Of a stretch of DNA of 64,000 bases, positions 24,316 to 34,900 are shown piece by piece. A program made the translations under genes and the position numbers. The stretch's first letter is position 1. Each line of letters starts with the position of its first letter. The stretch covers positions 48,457,501 to 48,521,500 of the forward strand of contig NC_088357.1 in the NCBI RefSeq assembly GCF_036884655.1, written 5' to 3'. The DNA comes from Musa acuminata AAA Group (Eukaryota > Streptophyta > Magnoliopsida > Zingiberales > Musaceae). The notes beneath the pieces are model-generated. The model made no database searches. It was given only the letters and a program-made list of their open reading frames with translations, and was not told the origin of the DNA.

Positions 24316-24849
24316 TCACTTGGACAGAGGTTCGATAAGCCCCAGTACAACATTGCACAGATTCGTAAACTCCGTATTCATCTCGGTGAGGGTAGCCTTA
24401 TCCGGCAAAGCCACGTCCCGACACGCTTCCGAGCACGTCTGTGCGTCGGCGATAGCCGCGCTCACCCACTTGTTGACGTTGGCGTATCCTTTATCTTCCA
24501 TCGCTCCCGTGGAGTCGTCCAGCTGCTCCACCGCGTCCACGTAGGACTCGGAGCAGTCGTCGAGGCACTGGTGCCACGACGAATCGTTGACGGCCCCCTC
24601 CAGACCCTTGGAGACGTAAGTGGAAGCGGCCGTGGCCGACTCCGCCGCCACCCTGATGGCGAGCTCGGCCAGGCCATGCTCATCGGTGCTTTGGCTCTCC
24701 GGCTTCTGGGACAGGGACTCGACGCACAGATCGGGGAACGACGTGCGGCCGCATGCCTCCTGGATTACCGACGCGGTGGTGCTTCCGGTGAAGGATGCGA
24801 TGGCGAGGACGAGACAGAGAGGGAGGAGAAAGGATCCGATGGCCGCCAT
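24316..24849 (-). CDS. Pectin methylesterase / invertase inhibitor domain protein
   Basis: A secreted 177-residue protein of the PMEI/C-VIF family (four-helix bundle), encoded in one exon. Residues 1-26 form a signal peptide (hydrophobic LPLCLVLAIASF). C33 and C42 are the first conserved disulfide pair (EACGRTSFPDLC). C95, C99, C139, C143 and C165 supply the second pair and extras; SWHQCLDDCSESY and AAIADAQTCSEAC are family blocks. The family blocks either pectin methylesterase in the wall or acid invertase; sequence alone does not decide which. A TATA box lies 53 bp upstream of the ATG. Its coding strand is GC-rich compared with the surrounding AT-rich DNA. Confidence 0.9.
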   Translation of the reverse strand: MAAIGSFLLPLCLVLAIASFTGSTTASVIQEACGRTSFPDLCVESLSQKPESQSTDEHGLAELAIRVAAESATAASTYVSKGLEGAVNDSSWHQCLDDCSESYVDAVEQLDDSTGAMEDKGYANVNKWVSAAIADAQTCSEACRDVALPDKATLTEMNTEFTNLCNVVLGLIEPLSK

Positions 24850-24901
24850 GTCTTTTAGCTACCACCTGTTTCTCCTTGTGAAGAGGGGCAGAAGCTGTGT
24901 T

Positions 24902-24909
24902 TTATATAA
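24902..24909 (-). promoter_or_regulatory. TATA box of the PMEI gene
   Basis: CTTATATAAAAC on the minus strand, about 55 bp upstream of the PMEI ATG, which allows a short 5'UTR. Confidence 0.7.
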
Positions 24910-25287
24910 GGAAGGCCCGCGTCGCAGGGGAGGGAGCAAAAGGTGGGGAGACCACAAGGACTCGCTCAAAGGGTAGCTGTTGACGTTGCAAATCTGTTCG
25001 AGCAAATGTCCGAGAAACACGGTGGCTTAAACCACAGAGCGGCCATCATCCTATAGAGCGGAGGACCCGATAAATGTTGGCTTTGCTGATCTTAGTTATC
25101 GGTTCCATCAACCATATAGAGACGAGATGAGAAATGGCACACATTTTGGTGAGTTAAAGAGAGAAAACATCTCGGAGATGCTCATCCATGAATGCCATGA
25201 AAAGGCAGCATCAACATCCTCCAAGAATTCAGAAAGAAATGAGAATGATTTTGCAAAGGAGGCATCAGATGAAGAGAAAAAGATGCT

Positions 25288-25497
25288 CTAATTGGGACCC
25301 CAGCAGCTACATTTAGTACATGACTGTTCGTAGTGTCTCCTCTGACTGCTTGGCCTGAGCTGAGACGATGACCCCTCGGCGGTGGTTCTTCCCACGCTGC
25401 TGCAGACACCTGAGGACGTAGTTCATCCTCGAGCGCTTCCACCGCGTTCATGCATGCTCTCTGCCACCACCAAAGAAGCCTCGCTTGTACAACCCAT
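25288..25497 (-). pseudogene. WIP (DUF3774) pseudogene, copy E
   Basis: The start MGCTSEASLVVAESM matches copies A and B, but the frame then shifts and stops after 24 codons at 25423. Downstream, WIP sequence continues in pieces (EDELRPQ, the QAVRGDT region), and the C-terminal block reads ATG TAC TAA ATG TAG CTG CTG GGG TCC CAA TTA G, so MYLSCWGPN is broken by inserted bases and stops. The 3' flank (25195-25290) also matches the A/B blocks. Its promoter and leader continue at 30832, on the far side of the inserted Copia element. Confidence 0.85.
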
Positions 25498-25554
25498 ATC
25501 TTCAGCAACTCTCGAGTGCATGCAAAGAAGATCCAAAGTGGAACTAGATCGTAA

Positions 25555-26158
25555 TGATGGGGATATAAACAGGAATAACCTTTGTATAGGAACAAATACT
25601 AGAAGACCAAAATACGCAGCGGAATAAAATGGAAACACAATCAAACAGAACACCAAGATATACGTGGAAAACCCCTTCAATGTGAAGGGTAAAAACCACG
25701 GGGCAAACTAGAGATAATCCACTATGAGAATAATGAATATACAAATCTCAATCTCTTGCCCAAAACCCAAGCAACAACCACAAGAGAATAACTGGGATAC
25801 AAGGATCACGTTACTGCCCACAATATCTAAAACCTCCCAAGTAATCACAGCAAGAGCCTACTGTAGATTTGATCTAACCTGAGATGAGAACACTGCTAGA
25901 TGATTGTGAACAGTCTCTCTGCGTTGTCATTGTCTTCTTCCCTTTCTTGCTCTTTCTCTTCTGCCTTGTTCTCCTTCTTCTGTTTGGAATCTCGTCGCTA
26001 CAAAGATCTGCCTCGTTGCTGCCTTTTTATAGCTTTAATCTGCCTCTAAAACGCAGCCACCACACCCCTCTAATCTTAATTAGGGTTAGGTTAAGAGGGG
26101 GTGTGAGCTGTGGGCTGATAAAGCCCACATGGGCTGAATATGGGCCATCAGCCCAACA
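25555..26158 (-). repeat. Copia 3' LTR
   Basis: 604 bp, TGATGGGG...GCCCAACA in plus-strand reading. Adjacent to the polypurine tract. Contains repeated GGGCT/AGCCC palindromic bits near 26111-26155. Confidence 0.95.
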
Positions 26159-26200
26159 ACCTCCCCCTTCAGCCCATAAGGGAGGCTGTCCCATGACTCC

Positions 26201-26504
26201 TCAATGTGAAGCCATACCGACCAACTGTCGGCATATCTCCTGTCTTTCTTTTGTTAAGGTCTTCGTCAACATGTCTGCTCCGTTGTCATCTGTATGAATT
26301 TTCTGAAGCTGCAACTGCTTCTCTTCAAATACATTTCGAATCCAGTGGTATCTGACATCTATATGCTTTGACTTGGAATGAAACATTGGGTTCTTACACA
26401 AATGGATGGCACTCTGGCTGTCACAATGCATCACATAATTTTCCTGTTTCAGCCCCAATTCTTGTAAGAATTCTTTCATCCATAACATTTTTTGCATACC
26501 TCTG
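26201..26504 (-). pseudogene. Copia RNase H C-terminus, shifted frame
   Basis: Continues the RNase H from the -1 frameshift: FLQELGLKQENY, CDSQSAIHLCKNP, HIDVRYHWIRN, and a tail ending GMASH. The distance from gag ATG (30180) to this stop (26201) is 3980 nt, one short of a multiple of three, which agrees with one lost base. Confidence 0.9.
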
Positions 26505-29500
26505 TAGCAGCAATATATTCTGCTTCTGTGGTGGAGAGAGCAATACACCTTTGTAACCTGGATTGCCATGACACAGCTCCCCCTGCAAAAGTAAGTACAT
26601 AACCTGAAGTAGACTTCCTCGTATCTATATCTCTTGCCATATCTGCATCTGTGTAACCTGTTAACGCAGGTGGTCCACCTCCAAAGCTTAAACAAACCTT
26701 AGAGCTCCCTCTGAGATATCTAAAAATCCACTTCACTGCTGCCCAGTGCTCTTTGCCTGGATTTGCAAGAAATCTGCTAGTAACACCCACTGCATATGCG
26801 ATGTCCGGCCTCGTACATACCATTGCATACATTAAACTTCCAACTGCTGAAGCATAAGGAACCTTTTGCATTTTCTCCTTCTCCTCATCACTTGACGGAC
26901 TCTGTTCTGAGCACAACTTGAAGTGACCTGCAAGAGGAGAACCAACTGGCTTAGCATTGCTCATACTAAATCTTTCCAATACCTTCTCGATGTATTTCTC
27001 CTGTGACAACCAAATCTTCTTGTTTTTCCTGTCACGAGAAATCTGCATGCCTAGTATTTGCTTTGCTGGCCCCATGTCCTTCATTGCAAAAGACTCACTC
27101 AGTTCCTTCTTCAACCTGTCAATTTTAGACATATCTTTTCCAAGAATAAGTATGTCATCAACATAAAGTAAGAGAATAATAAAATTCTCACCAAACCATT
27201 TGATGTACACACAATGATCTGAAGCCGTTCTTTTGTATCCATTTTCTGTCATAAATGAATCAAACTTTCTGTACCACTGTCTTGGAGCTTGCTTTAGCCC
27301 ATACAAGCTCTTCTTCAACTTGCAGACAAAATTATCTTTACCTTTGACTTTGAAGCCTTCTGGTTGCTCCATATAAATTTCCTCCTCCAAATCACCATGA
27401 AGGAAAGCTGTCTTCACATCTAACTGCTCAACCTCCAAGTCCTGGCTAGTAGCAATACCAAGAGCAACACGAATAGAAGACATTTTAACAACAGGAGAAA
27501 ATATCTCTTCAAAGTCAATACCTTTCGTTTGACCAAAGCCTTTCACAACCAATCTAGCTTTGTACTTTGGTTGAGAACAATATTCTTGAGTCTTCAACCT
27601 AAAAACCCACTTGTTTTTCAAGGCCTTCATTCCATTTGGTAGCAGCACCAAATCATAAGTGTGGTTCTTCTGAAGAGCATCCATCTCTTCCTGCATAGCA
27701 ACTAACCACTTCTCTTTCTGCTCACTCTCAACTGCTTCCTGGTAACTCTCTGGTTCACCTGCATCAGTAAGCATCACATACTCATCTGTAGAGTATCTTC
27801 TGGAAGGTTGACGTTGTCTAGAAGATCTTCTCAATTGAGGTTCTGCGGGAACTTGCTCTCCTACTTCTTCTTGCTCAACATGTCCTGCAGGTAAATCAAT
27901 ATCAGGCTCTACACTATTTTCCTGCACATCTCCCCCATCACCCTGATATACTGGAGGAATAACTGGGTCACAATCTGCTAATCCTTCTACAGAAGTCTTG
28001 GCTGGTGCCTTCTTCTTCAAATCCTCAAAGGTTTGATCCTCAAAGAAGACCACATCTCTACTCCTGAACACCTTCTGCTTTTCTGGATCCCAAAGCCTGT
28101 AACCAAACTGATCATGTGAGTAACCAAGAAAAATACATTCTTTAGACTTACCATCTAGCTTGGACCTCTCATTATCTGGAACATGTGCAAATGCACGACA
28201 ACCAAACACTCTCAAATGCCTGTAGGAAATATCTTTCCCTGACCATACATGCTCTGCAACATCACCATCTAGGGCTGTACATGGTGATAAGTTGATCACA
28301 TCAACTGCAGTCCTCAAAGCCTCATCCCAAAACCTTTTGGGTAGCTTGGCCTGTGAAAGCATACATCTGATCTTTTCCATGATGGTGCGGTTCATCCTCT
28401 CTGCAATTGCATTATGCTGAGGTGTACCAGGAACTGTCATCTCATGTTGGATCCCATGCGACCTGCAATAGTCATTAAACAATCCCATATACTCACCACC
28501 ATTATCTGATCTTATGTATTTCAATTTCCTTTCTGTCTCCCTTTCAACCCTGGCATGAAACTCTTTGAAGACATTAATAACCTGATCTTTGGTCTTCAAA
28601 GCATAAGCCCAAACTTTCCTGGAAAAATCATCTATAAAAGTGACAAAATAAAGTGCACCACTTATACCAAGAACATCAACAGATCCACCAGGAGTTTTTG
28701 TCCTCAAAGGACCACATACATCTGTATAAACACGGTCTAAGGCATGCATTTTTCTAGACAAAGCAGCACTAGCAAATGAAACTCTATGTTGTTTACCAGC
28801 CAAACAATCAATACAAGGGTTCAGATGTATACCTCTGAGATCTAGTAATACCTCTCTCTTGGAAAGAGCTTGCAGCCCCTTCTCGCTCATGTGTCCCAAT
28901 CGCCTATGCCACAACTCCATACTGAAGTCTTTCTCTGTAGCATTTAATTGCTCACCATAAGCTTTAGCCTGCAACCTGTACAAAGTATGACATTTCTTTC
29001 CATTAGCTATAACAAGAGAACCCTTATTGAGCTTCCATTGCCCTCTGTGAAATCTGCTTTCATACTCTTCATCATCTAGTCTTCCAACTGAAATTAAATT
29101 TAGCCTCAAGTCAACCACATGCCTCACATCCTTAAGTACCAACTTACAGCCAAGGTTGGTCTTTAAATGGATATCACCCATGCCAATGATGTCTGCTGTG
29201 CCATAGTTGCCCATCTTGACAACACCAAAGTTTCCAGACCTGTATGTAGCAAAAAACTCCCTCCGTGGTGTAGCATGATAAGAAGCACCTGTGTCAATCA
29301 CCCACTCAAGATCCTGACACCCACAAGAAAAAATATCATCAGAAGGAGACAAAATCAAATAATCACCACCCTGCACTGTAGCTGTAGTATTATCCTTTGA
29401 CTCTGTAGACTCCACTTCTTTTCCCTTTTTCTTGTTCTTCTTAGGTTGCTTACATTGGTTCTTGTAATGTCCTTTCTCACCACAGTTATAGCAAACAATA

Positions 29501-29748
29501 TCTTTTCTTGATCTTGACTTGCTCCTACCCATACGTAAACTGCTTCTAGACTTTGACCTTCCTCTGTTCTCTGAGATAAGTGCCTGTGAATCATTCTGAG
29601 ATGTTGCCGAACTCTTTCTTCTCAACTCCTCATTCAACAAACTGCTTGTTACTTGACTCATAGTGACAATACCATCTGGCGCAGAATTACTAAGGGAAAC
29701 CACCAGTGTCTCCCAACTTTCTGATAATGAACTGAGAAGTAACAATGC
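26476..29748 (-). pseudogene. Copia gag C-terminus, protease, integrase, RT and most of RNase H
   Basis: Over 1080 codons open. In order: zinc knuckle CYNCGEKGHYKNQC; aspartic protease DTGASYH; the pre-integrase LWHRRLGHMS block; integrase core with DDFSRKVWAY and RSDNGGEY; the RT block from KNKWVFRLK to YVDDILI; and RNase H with TDADMARDIDTRKSTSG and TEAEYIAATE. The order INT before RT defines Copia. It ends out of frame near 26500 because of a one-base loss in an A-rich run. Confidence 0.95.
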
Positions 29749-30180
29749 CTACAACTCATCATCAAGAGACATTCTCATAGAGGATAACTGGTTAGTAATA
29801 CTCTGCATTTCATTCAAATGCTCAGCAATAGAAGCACCCTCTCTATATTTTAGGTTCACAAGTTTTCTGATCAAAAAAGCTTTGTTGCCAGCTGTTTTTC
29901 TTTCATAGAGACTTTCCAATTTTTTCCAAAGAGAATATGCAGAAATTTCAGTAGAAACATGGTGAAATACACTATCATCAAGCCACTGTCTAATAAATCC
30001 AATTGTTTTTCGATCTAACCTCTTCCACTCATCATCTATCATAGTTGTAGGTTTTGCACTATCCCCTTGCAAAGGTCCATACAAATCTTTGCAATACAAG
30101 AGATCTTCCATTCTTGGTTTCCATATCATCCAATTATTTCCATTCAAACTAATCATGCGAGAAATATTACTGGCCTCCAT
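29749..30180 (-). pseudogene. Copia gag, N-terminal part before premature stop
   Basis: ATG 30180 opens a frame with MISLNGNNWMIWKPRMEDL and SLWKKLESLYERKTAGNKAF, typical UBN2 gag. It stops at a TAG (29749-29751) inside the SLDDEL/ALLLLSSL block, where related elements read straight through. Gag homology resumes in the same frame right after the stop, so a single base change is the likely cause. Confidence 0.9.
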
Positions 30181-30227
30181 GTTCAAATGCAAAAATTAAA
30201 TCACCAAAACCCCGCTCTGATACCAGT

Positions 30228-30831
30228 TGATGGGGATATAAACAGGAATAACCTTTGTATAGAAACAAATACTAGAAGACCAAAATACGCAGCGGAATAA
30301 AATGGAAACACAATCAAACAGAACACCAAGATATACGTGGAAAACCCCTTCAATGTGAAGGGTAAAAACCACGGGGCAAACTAGAGATAATCCACTATGA
30401 GAATAATGAATATACAAATCTCAATCTCTTGCCCAAAACCCAAGCAACAACCACAAGAGAATAACTGGGATACAAGGATCACGTTACTGCCCACAATATC
30501 TAAAACCTCCCAAGTAATCACAGCAAGAGCCTACTGTAGATTTGATCTAACCTGAGATGAGAACACTGCTAGATGATTGTGAACAGTCTCTCTGCGTTGT
30601 CATTGTCTTCTTCCCTTTCTTGCTCTTTCTCTTCTGCCTTGTTCTCCTTCTTCTGTTTGGAATCTCGTCGCTACAAAGATCTGCCTCGTTGCTGCCTTTT
30701 TATAGCTTTAATCTGCCTCTAAAACGCAGCCACCACACCCCTCTAATCTTAATTAGGGTTAGGTTAAGAGGGGGTGTGAGCTGTGGGCTGATAAAGCCCA
30801 CATGGGCTGAATATGGGCCATCAGCCCAACA
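30228..30831 (-). repeat. Copia 5' LTR
   Basis: 604 bp, virtually identical to 25555-26158 (constant offset of 4673 bases, so no indels). Adjacent to the tRNA primer site. Confidence 0.95.
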
Positions 30832-31050
30832 CTTAACACACACTCTCTCTCTCTCTCTTTCGATTTGATGCAGAATTAAGTTGGAAGAGAAGCGTGTCCA
30901 ACATATAAGGCTAAATTGATTTAAGAGGAAGAGAGAAGATAGAGGGGCTTATACTGTTTGTTTATTTGCTTCCACTTGATTGAACTGAGTCCAGCGAGAG
31001 GGATGCAGAGGAGTTTGACAGAATGTACAAAGGCAGACTAGTAGGTGATG
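30832..31050 (-). promoter_or_regulatory. Displaced promoter and 5' leader of WIP pseudogene E
   Basis: Homologous to the region 60-260 bp upstream of WIP copy B (19309-19510): TCGATTTGATGCAG, ACATATAAGG (TATA on the minus strand, about 30902-30910), GTTTGTTTAT and GCTTCCACTTGA are shared. Without the 5.3-kb Copia element the TATA box would lie about 130 bp above the pseudogene ATG at 25497. It begins with a short CT repeat. Confidence 0.8.
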
Positions 31051-31975
31051 TGTTTCTATGTTGACATTAATGGTGAGCATGATATATATATATATTTATA
31101 CTGAATTTATGTTTAAGTACTGCATGTATTTTAGACATTCTTTCGTTTTGATTTAGTTCTATCCTCCTACTGCTAATAAGAACATATAAAATTGAAGTTT
31201 GTGTCCTCTGTAAACTGCTGTTTTGTATATGCTTTCAAGGAAGTCAATGAGGATTTGAGTATTTCATGACCATATATTTTTATTTGCATCTCTTTAGCAT
31301 GGTAGGAACATTAATATGGTTTGACATCAGATGCTGTGCTGGTAGAAATTAAACATCATGCACAGTAGGTTCTTCATTCTGATGCATAATTAGCTAGTTT
31401 CCTTCATTTGATTAGCAACTGAAATAGAATCATCATCATACCACTTGCATAATCATAGCAATTACTATCAACAGAGTTTACTGTTGACAGAACATTTTAG
31501 TTGGGAGTTTCCTGTTGAGAGATGAAGATGTTGAGATGGATCTGTCAACAGCTGCAGCTATGAGCAGTTGGGAACAAAGACATGACACCTCCCAGCTTAG
31601 AGAGAGAAGAAGCTTCCTACTTGTCTCAACAGCGAAGGACCAACTGCTCCATGGCACTTCAAATGGGTAGCAGCAGTAGGAAGTAGTTTTCATGTTAATG
31701 CTGGGCGTCGGATATATTTGTATTGATGTGAGGAGGAAACCTTCCGCATATCGTGAACTGAATGCATTCATTCGTATTGAATGCCTCTCCTTCTCCGTTT
31801 CCGGCCGTTGAAGTGACGGCTCACATCTCTCCTCCACCTTTACTTTCGCTCCACTCCAACCCACCCTCTCCCACCTCACCTGATAGCTCCACCTCCCGAC
31901 CATAAAAGCGTCCTTGATCTAGCTCACTTTTACCCTTTGATCCAACGTTCTTCGGCGTTTGCCTCCCATTAGTTT
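31051..31975. other. Intergenic DNA and kinesin promoter/5' region
   Basis: AT-rich at first (short TA run at 31082-31094), then more GC-rich towards the kinesin start. No gene domain was found in the open frame at 31478-31903. A TATA-like CATAAAAG at about 31900 could belong to the kinesin gene. Confidence 0.4.
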
Positions 31976-34900
31976 ATGTCCTCTTGGATCATCCAGAGCA
32001 AGCCCCTCAACGCCCCTCGGAGCTCTTCCAATGTGAGCTGCCCACGCTGTGCTCGAGGGTTGGCCGTTTTCTAGGGTTTTGAATTAGTCCACGATCACAA
32101 GGAGAATTCGGATGAGGTGTCCCTCGACAAACGGTGCAGGATAGCGGTGATGGGAAAGATGGTAGGCTCCGCGACCAACCCACGAGCGCTTAGGCCGGTG
32201 GTGTTCCCCGTCAATGCCGACTCCAACTCTGGTGTCTCTAGCGACCAGACGACTGTCTTTGCAGCCGTCAGCTCGGATGGCGGGAGCATGGCAGGGACCG
32301 AGTTCGGGTGCAGGGAGGACGTGGAGAGACTTTTGGCCGAGAAGATGAAGGGAAAGAACAGGACAGACTATAAGGTGGAAAGTAAAAAAAGTTTTCTTAT
32401 TCTATACAATCCTAATTATTCTTTTACTGATTTTTCATAAATTTTTTTGTATTATTTTGTCGATCGATTATGCAGGGGAAGAGTGAGCTGATGATAGAAT
32501 ACATTAAAAGACTTCGAATTTGTATCAGATGGTACATGGAGCTGGAAGATGGCTACATGGAGGAGCAAGCGAAGCTTCGAAATATGTTGGGCTCTGAAGA
32601 GAAAAGGCACGGAGAGCTTGGTATTTACCAATGCTTCTGTTTGACTTGGCAGAAGGAATTCAAAATCACTTTTTTGGTTCAGATTTATGATTTACCATGT
32701 GCATTTTTCATGCTCGAGACCTGATAGCTCGGTCCTATCTCATCTTTCCCTAGAGTTCCAACTGAGGGCAAAGATGGATGAACTGGATGCGACATCGAGG
32801 GAGCTTCGAGAACAGAATTCTTCCTTGCAACACAAGTTCACAAACGAAGAATTAGAGAAATTGGTGGGAGTGCTGAAGATGCTCAAGTAAATTAGCAAAT
32901 CGAGTTTGGTAGTCCTTAATTGCAACTTACAAAATTTCGCAGGCTGCTGTTAAATCTTATGAGAATGAAAGAGAAGCGAGGGTTGCAGCTGAGAATTCTC
33001 GAGATGCTCTGTCCACAGACCTTGAAAGAGTCACCCAAGAGAAAAAACGTTTGAGTGACCAGGTACATTGCTCCCTAGAGTGAAATTAAGAGGATTCTTT
33101 TGATGATGATCCATATAAACTCTTTTTTCATATAATTTTTCAGTTAAAAATGCTGCAAGAAACAAATAGGAGATTACAAGAGTACAATACCAGTTTGCAG
33201 CAATACAACAGTAATCTTCAAAATGAGGCTAACAAAAATGGTGAAACAATCTCGAGGTTCCAGAAGGAGAAAAGTGTTATAATGGAAAGTCTGACTACTG
33301 CAAGAGACCATGCAAATTCACTCAAGAGTCAATTGGACGCATCTAGGGTTGGTTTTATACTTGCATCTTTTATTCAAAGGGAATTCTTGATTCATACCTT
33401 CATTTTTTTTTTTGTCTACTTCCCCTCACATTTATTTGGTCGATCTCAATACTTTTGTTTCATTTGAAGATTAAGGATCTTGGAGGTTTCACTTTGTTTT
33501 ACTGCTGAGTGGTGTACTATAATGTCGCTTCCAGTGTCTACAACTTACTCCGGTCATATTCCTTAGTTTGCTAAATTCTTTTTGTTTCTGAATCTCATTA
33601 ATTGGTTTGTGATCATTTTATGTTATGTATGGTAGTTCCTAATCGCACAGCTATAAACTTATCTCATTGTTATGCCCTTATGCGTGAGTTCTTTATCACT
33701 TAACATTCTGTCAATTTGTAACCTCTGAACCATTACAAGCACATGTTTTACTTGATTCTAAATCAATTAAAGGGTCTGATGTCTTTTTGAGCAATTTGCA
33801 AGGAACAGAGGATTTGCAAAGAGAATATCTTGTAGGATTTGACATTGTGACATATTTGAACTTTATCATTGCCCTTTGGGTTATCGCAAATATTATTTCT
33901 AGGACTTTCACATTTTTTAGTCTTTATGGTCACACATTTTGTGATTACTCTACTTATGTCAGTTGTCGATTTAGTCAAATCTTGTAATTCTTTTTATTTT
34001 GCTTCTGTTTCAGTCTTCTCAGCAAAAGGCCATGAAACTGAAAGAAGAATTAAGAAAGGAAGTTAGTTGCCTCAGAATTGAACTCCAGCAAGTACGAGAT
34101 GACCGTGACCATTTATCAACACAAGCGCAAAGTTTGACCTTTGAAGTTGAAAATTACAGAGAACTTACTAAAAAATCAACAAAAGATTTGGATTATATAA
34201 CTCTAAAGATTATTGCTCTTGAGGTTTGTTTGCATATGAAGTTAGTTACAACCTCATGTATTTTGTTACTCTTAGAGTAATGTGATATTATCTTTTCTTT
34301 ATTACTTATAGAAGACATGCTCATCCCAAAGAGAAAAAATACAACTCTTAGAGGATCAGCTTGCTGCTTCCAGTGAGAAGCTGAAGGTAAGTAGTATTAA
34401 GAATTTTCAATTAGTATCATCACGTTGTGACAGTGTAGTATTATTTTCCATTGCATTTATGTGAGATAAATAGGTACGTTACATTTGGTTGTAGAAATAT
34501 GAGTTATAATATAAAATCAGGGTTTTTATTTTCTAGTTTGTGACATCTTTGTTCCTTTTCTAGAGAGCTGACTTGACAACCATCGAGACAATGACAGAGT
34601 ATGAAGAGCTGAAAAGAACTGTCGATGATTTGCAAGATCGTCTCACAGAGGCAGAGTTTCAAATAGTTGAAGCTGAGAAACTCCGTAAAAAACTGCATAA
34701 CACCATATTGGTACATATGCTACTGTGTTTAACAAGTACATTATGAACTTCTTCTAGTGCTGAACTTTCTTTTGGCAGGAACTTAAAGGGAATATTCGAG
34801 TATTCTGCAGAGTTCGACCTCTTTTACCTGATTCTGATTTAAGTGACACAGATAGAGAAGTTGTTTCTTATCCGACATCCATTGAATATCTTGGGCGTGG

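Larger units (their letters stand above)
25555..30831 (-). mobile_element. Near-complete young Ty1/copia retrotransposon
   Basis: A 5277-bp minus-strand element. LTRs at 25555-26158 and 30228-30831 are both 604 bp, and I saw only one difference between them (25590 region, G versus A). The primer site TGGTATCAGAGC (initiator-Met tRNA) lies just inside the right (5') LTR at 30213-30224. A polypurine tract GAAGGGGGAGG abuts the left (3') LTR at 26160-26170. Flanks are CGTAA and CTTAA, a 5-bp target duplication with one mismatch. The internal region encodes gag, protease, integrase, RT and RNase H in Copia order, broken by one nonsense codon and one single-base frameshift. Confidence 0.95.

Noticed and set aside
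26201..31050. Possible second host gene in the long minus-strand frame
   Set aside because: All domains (zinc knuckle, protease, integrase, RT, RNase H) belong to the Copia element bounded by matching LTRs.
32740..34066. Several short open frames inside the kinesin region
   Set aside because: They are exon readthrough into introns or antisense frames; the spliced kinesin model accounts for the coding signal.
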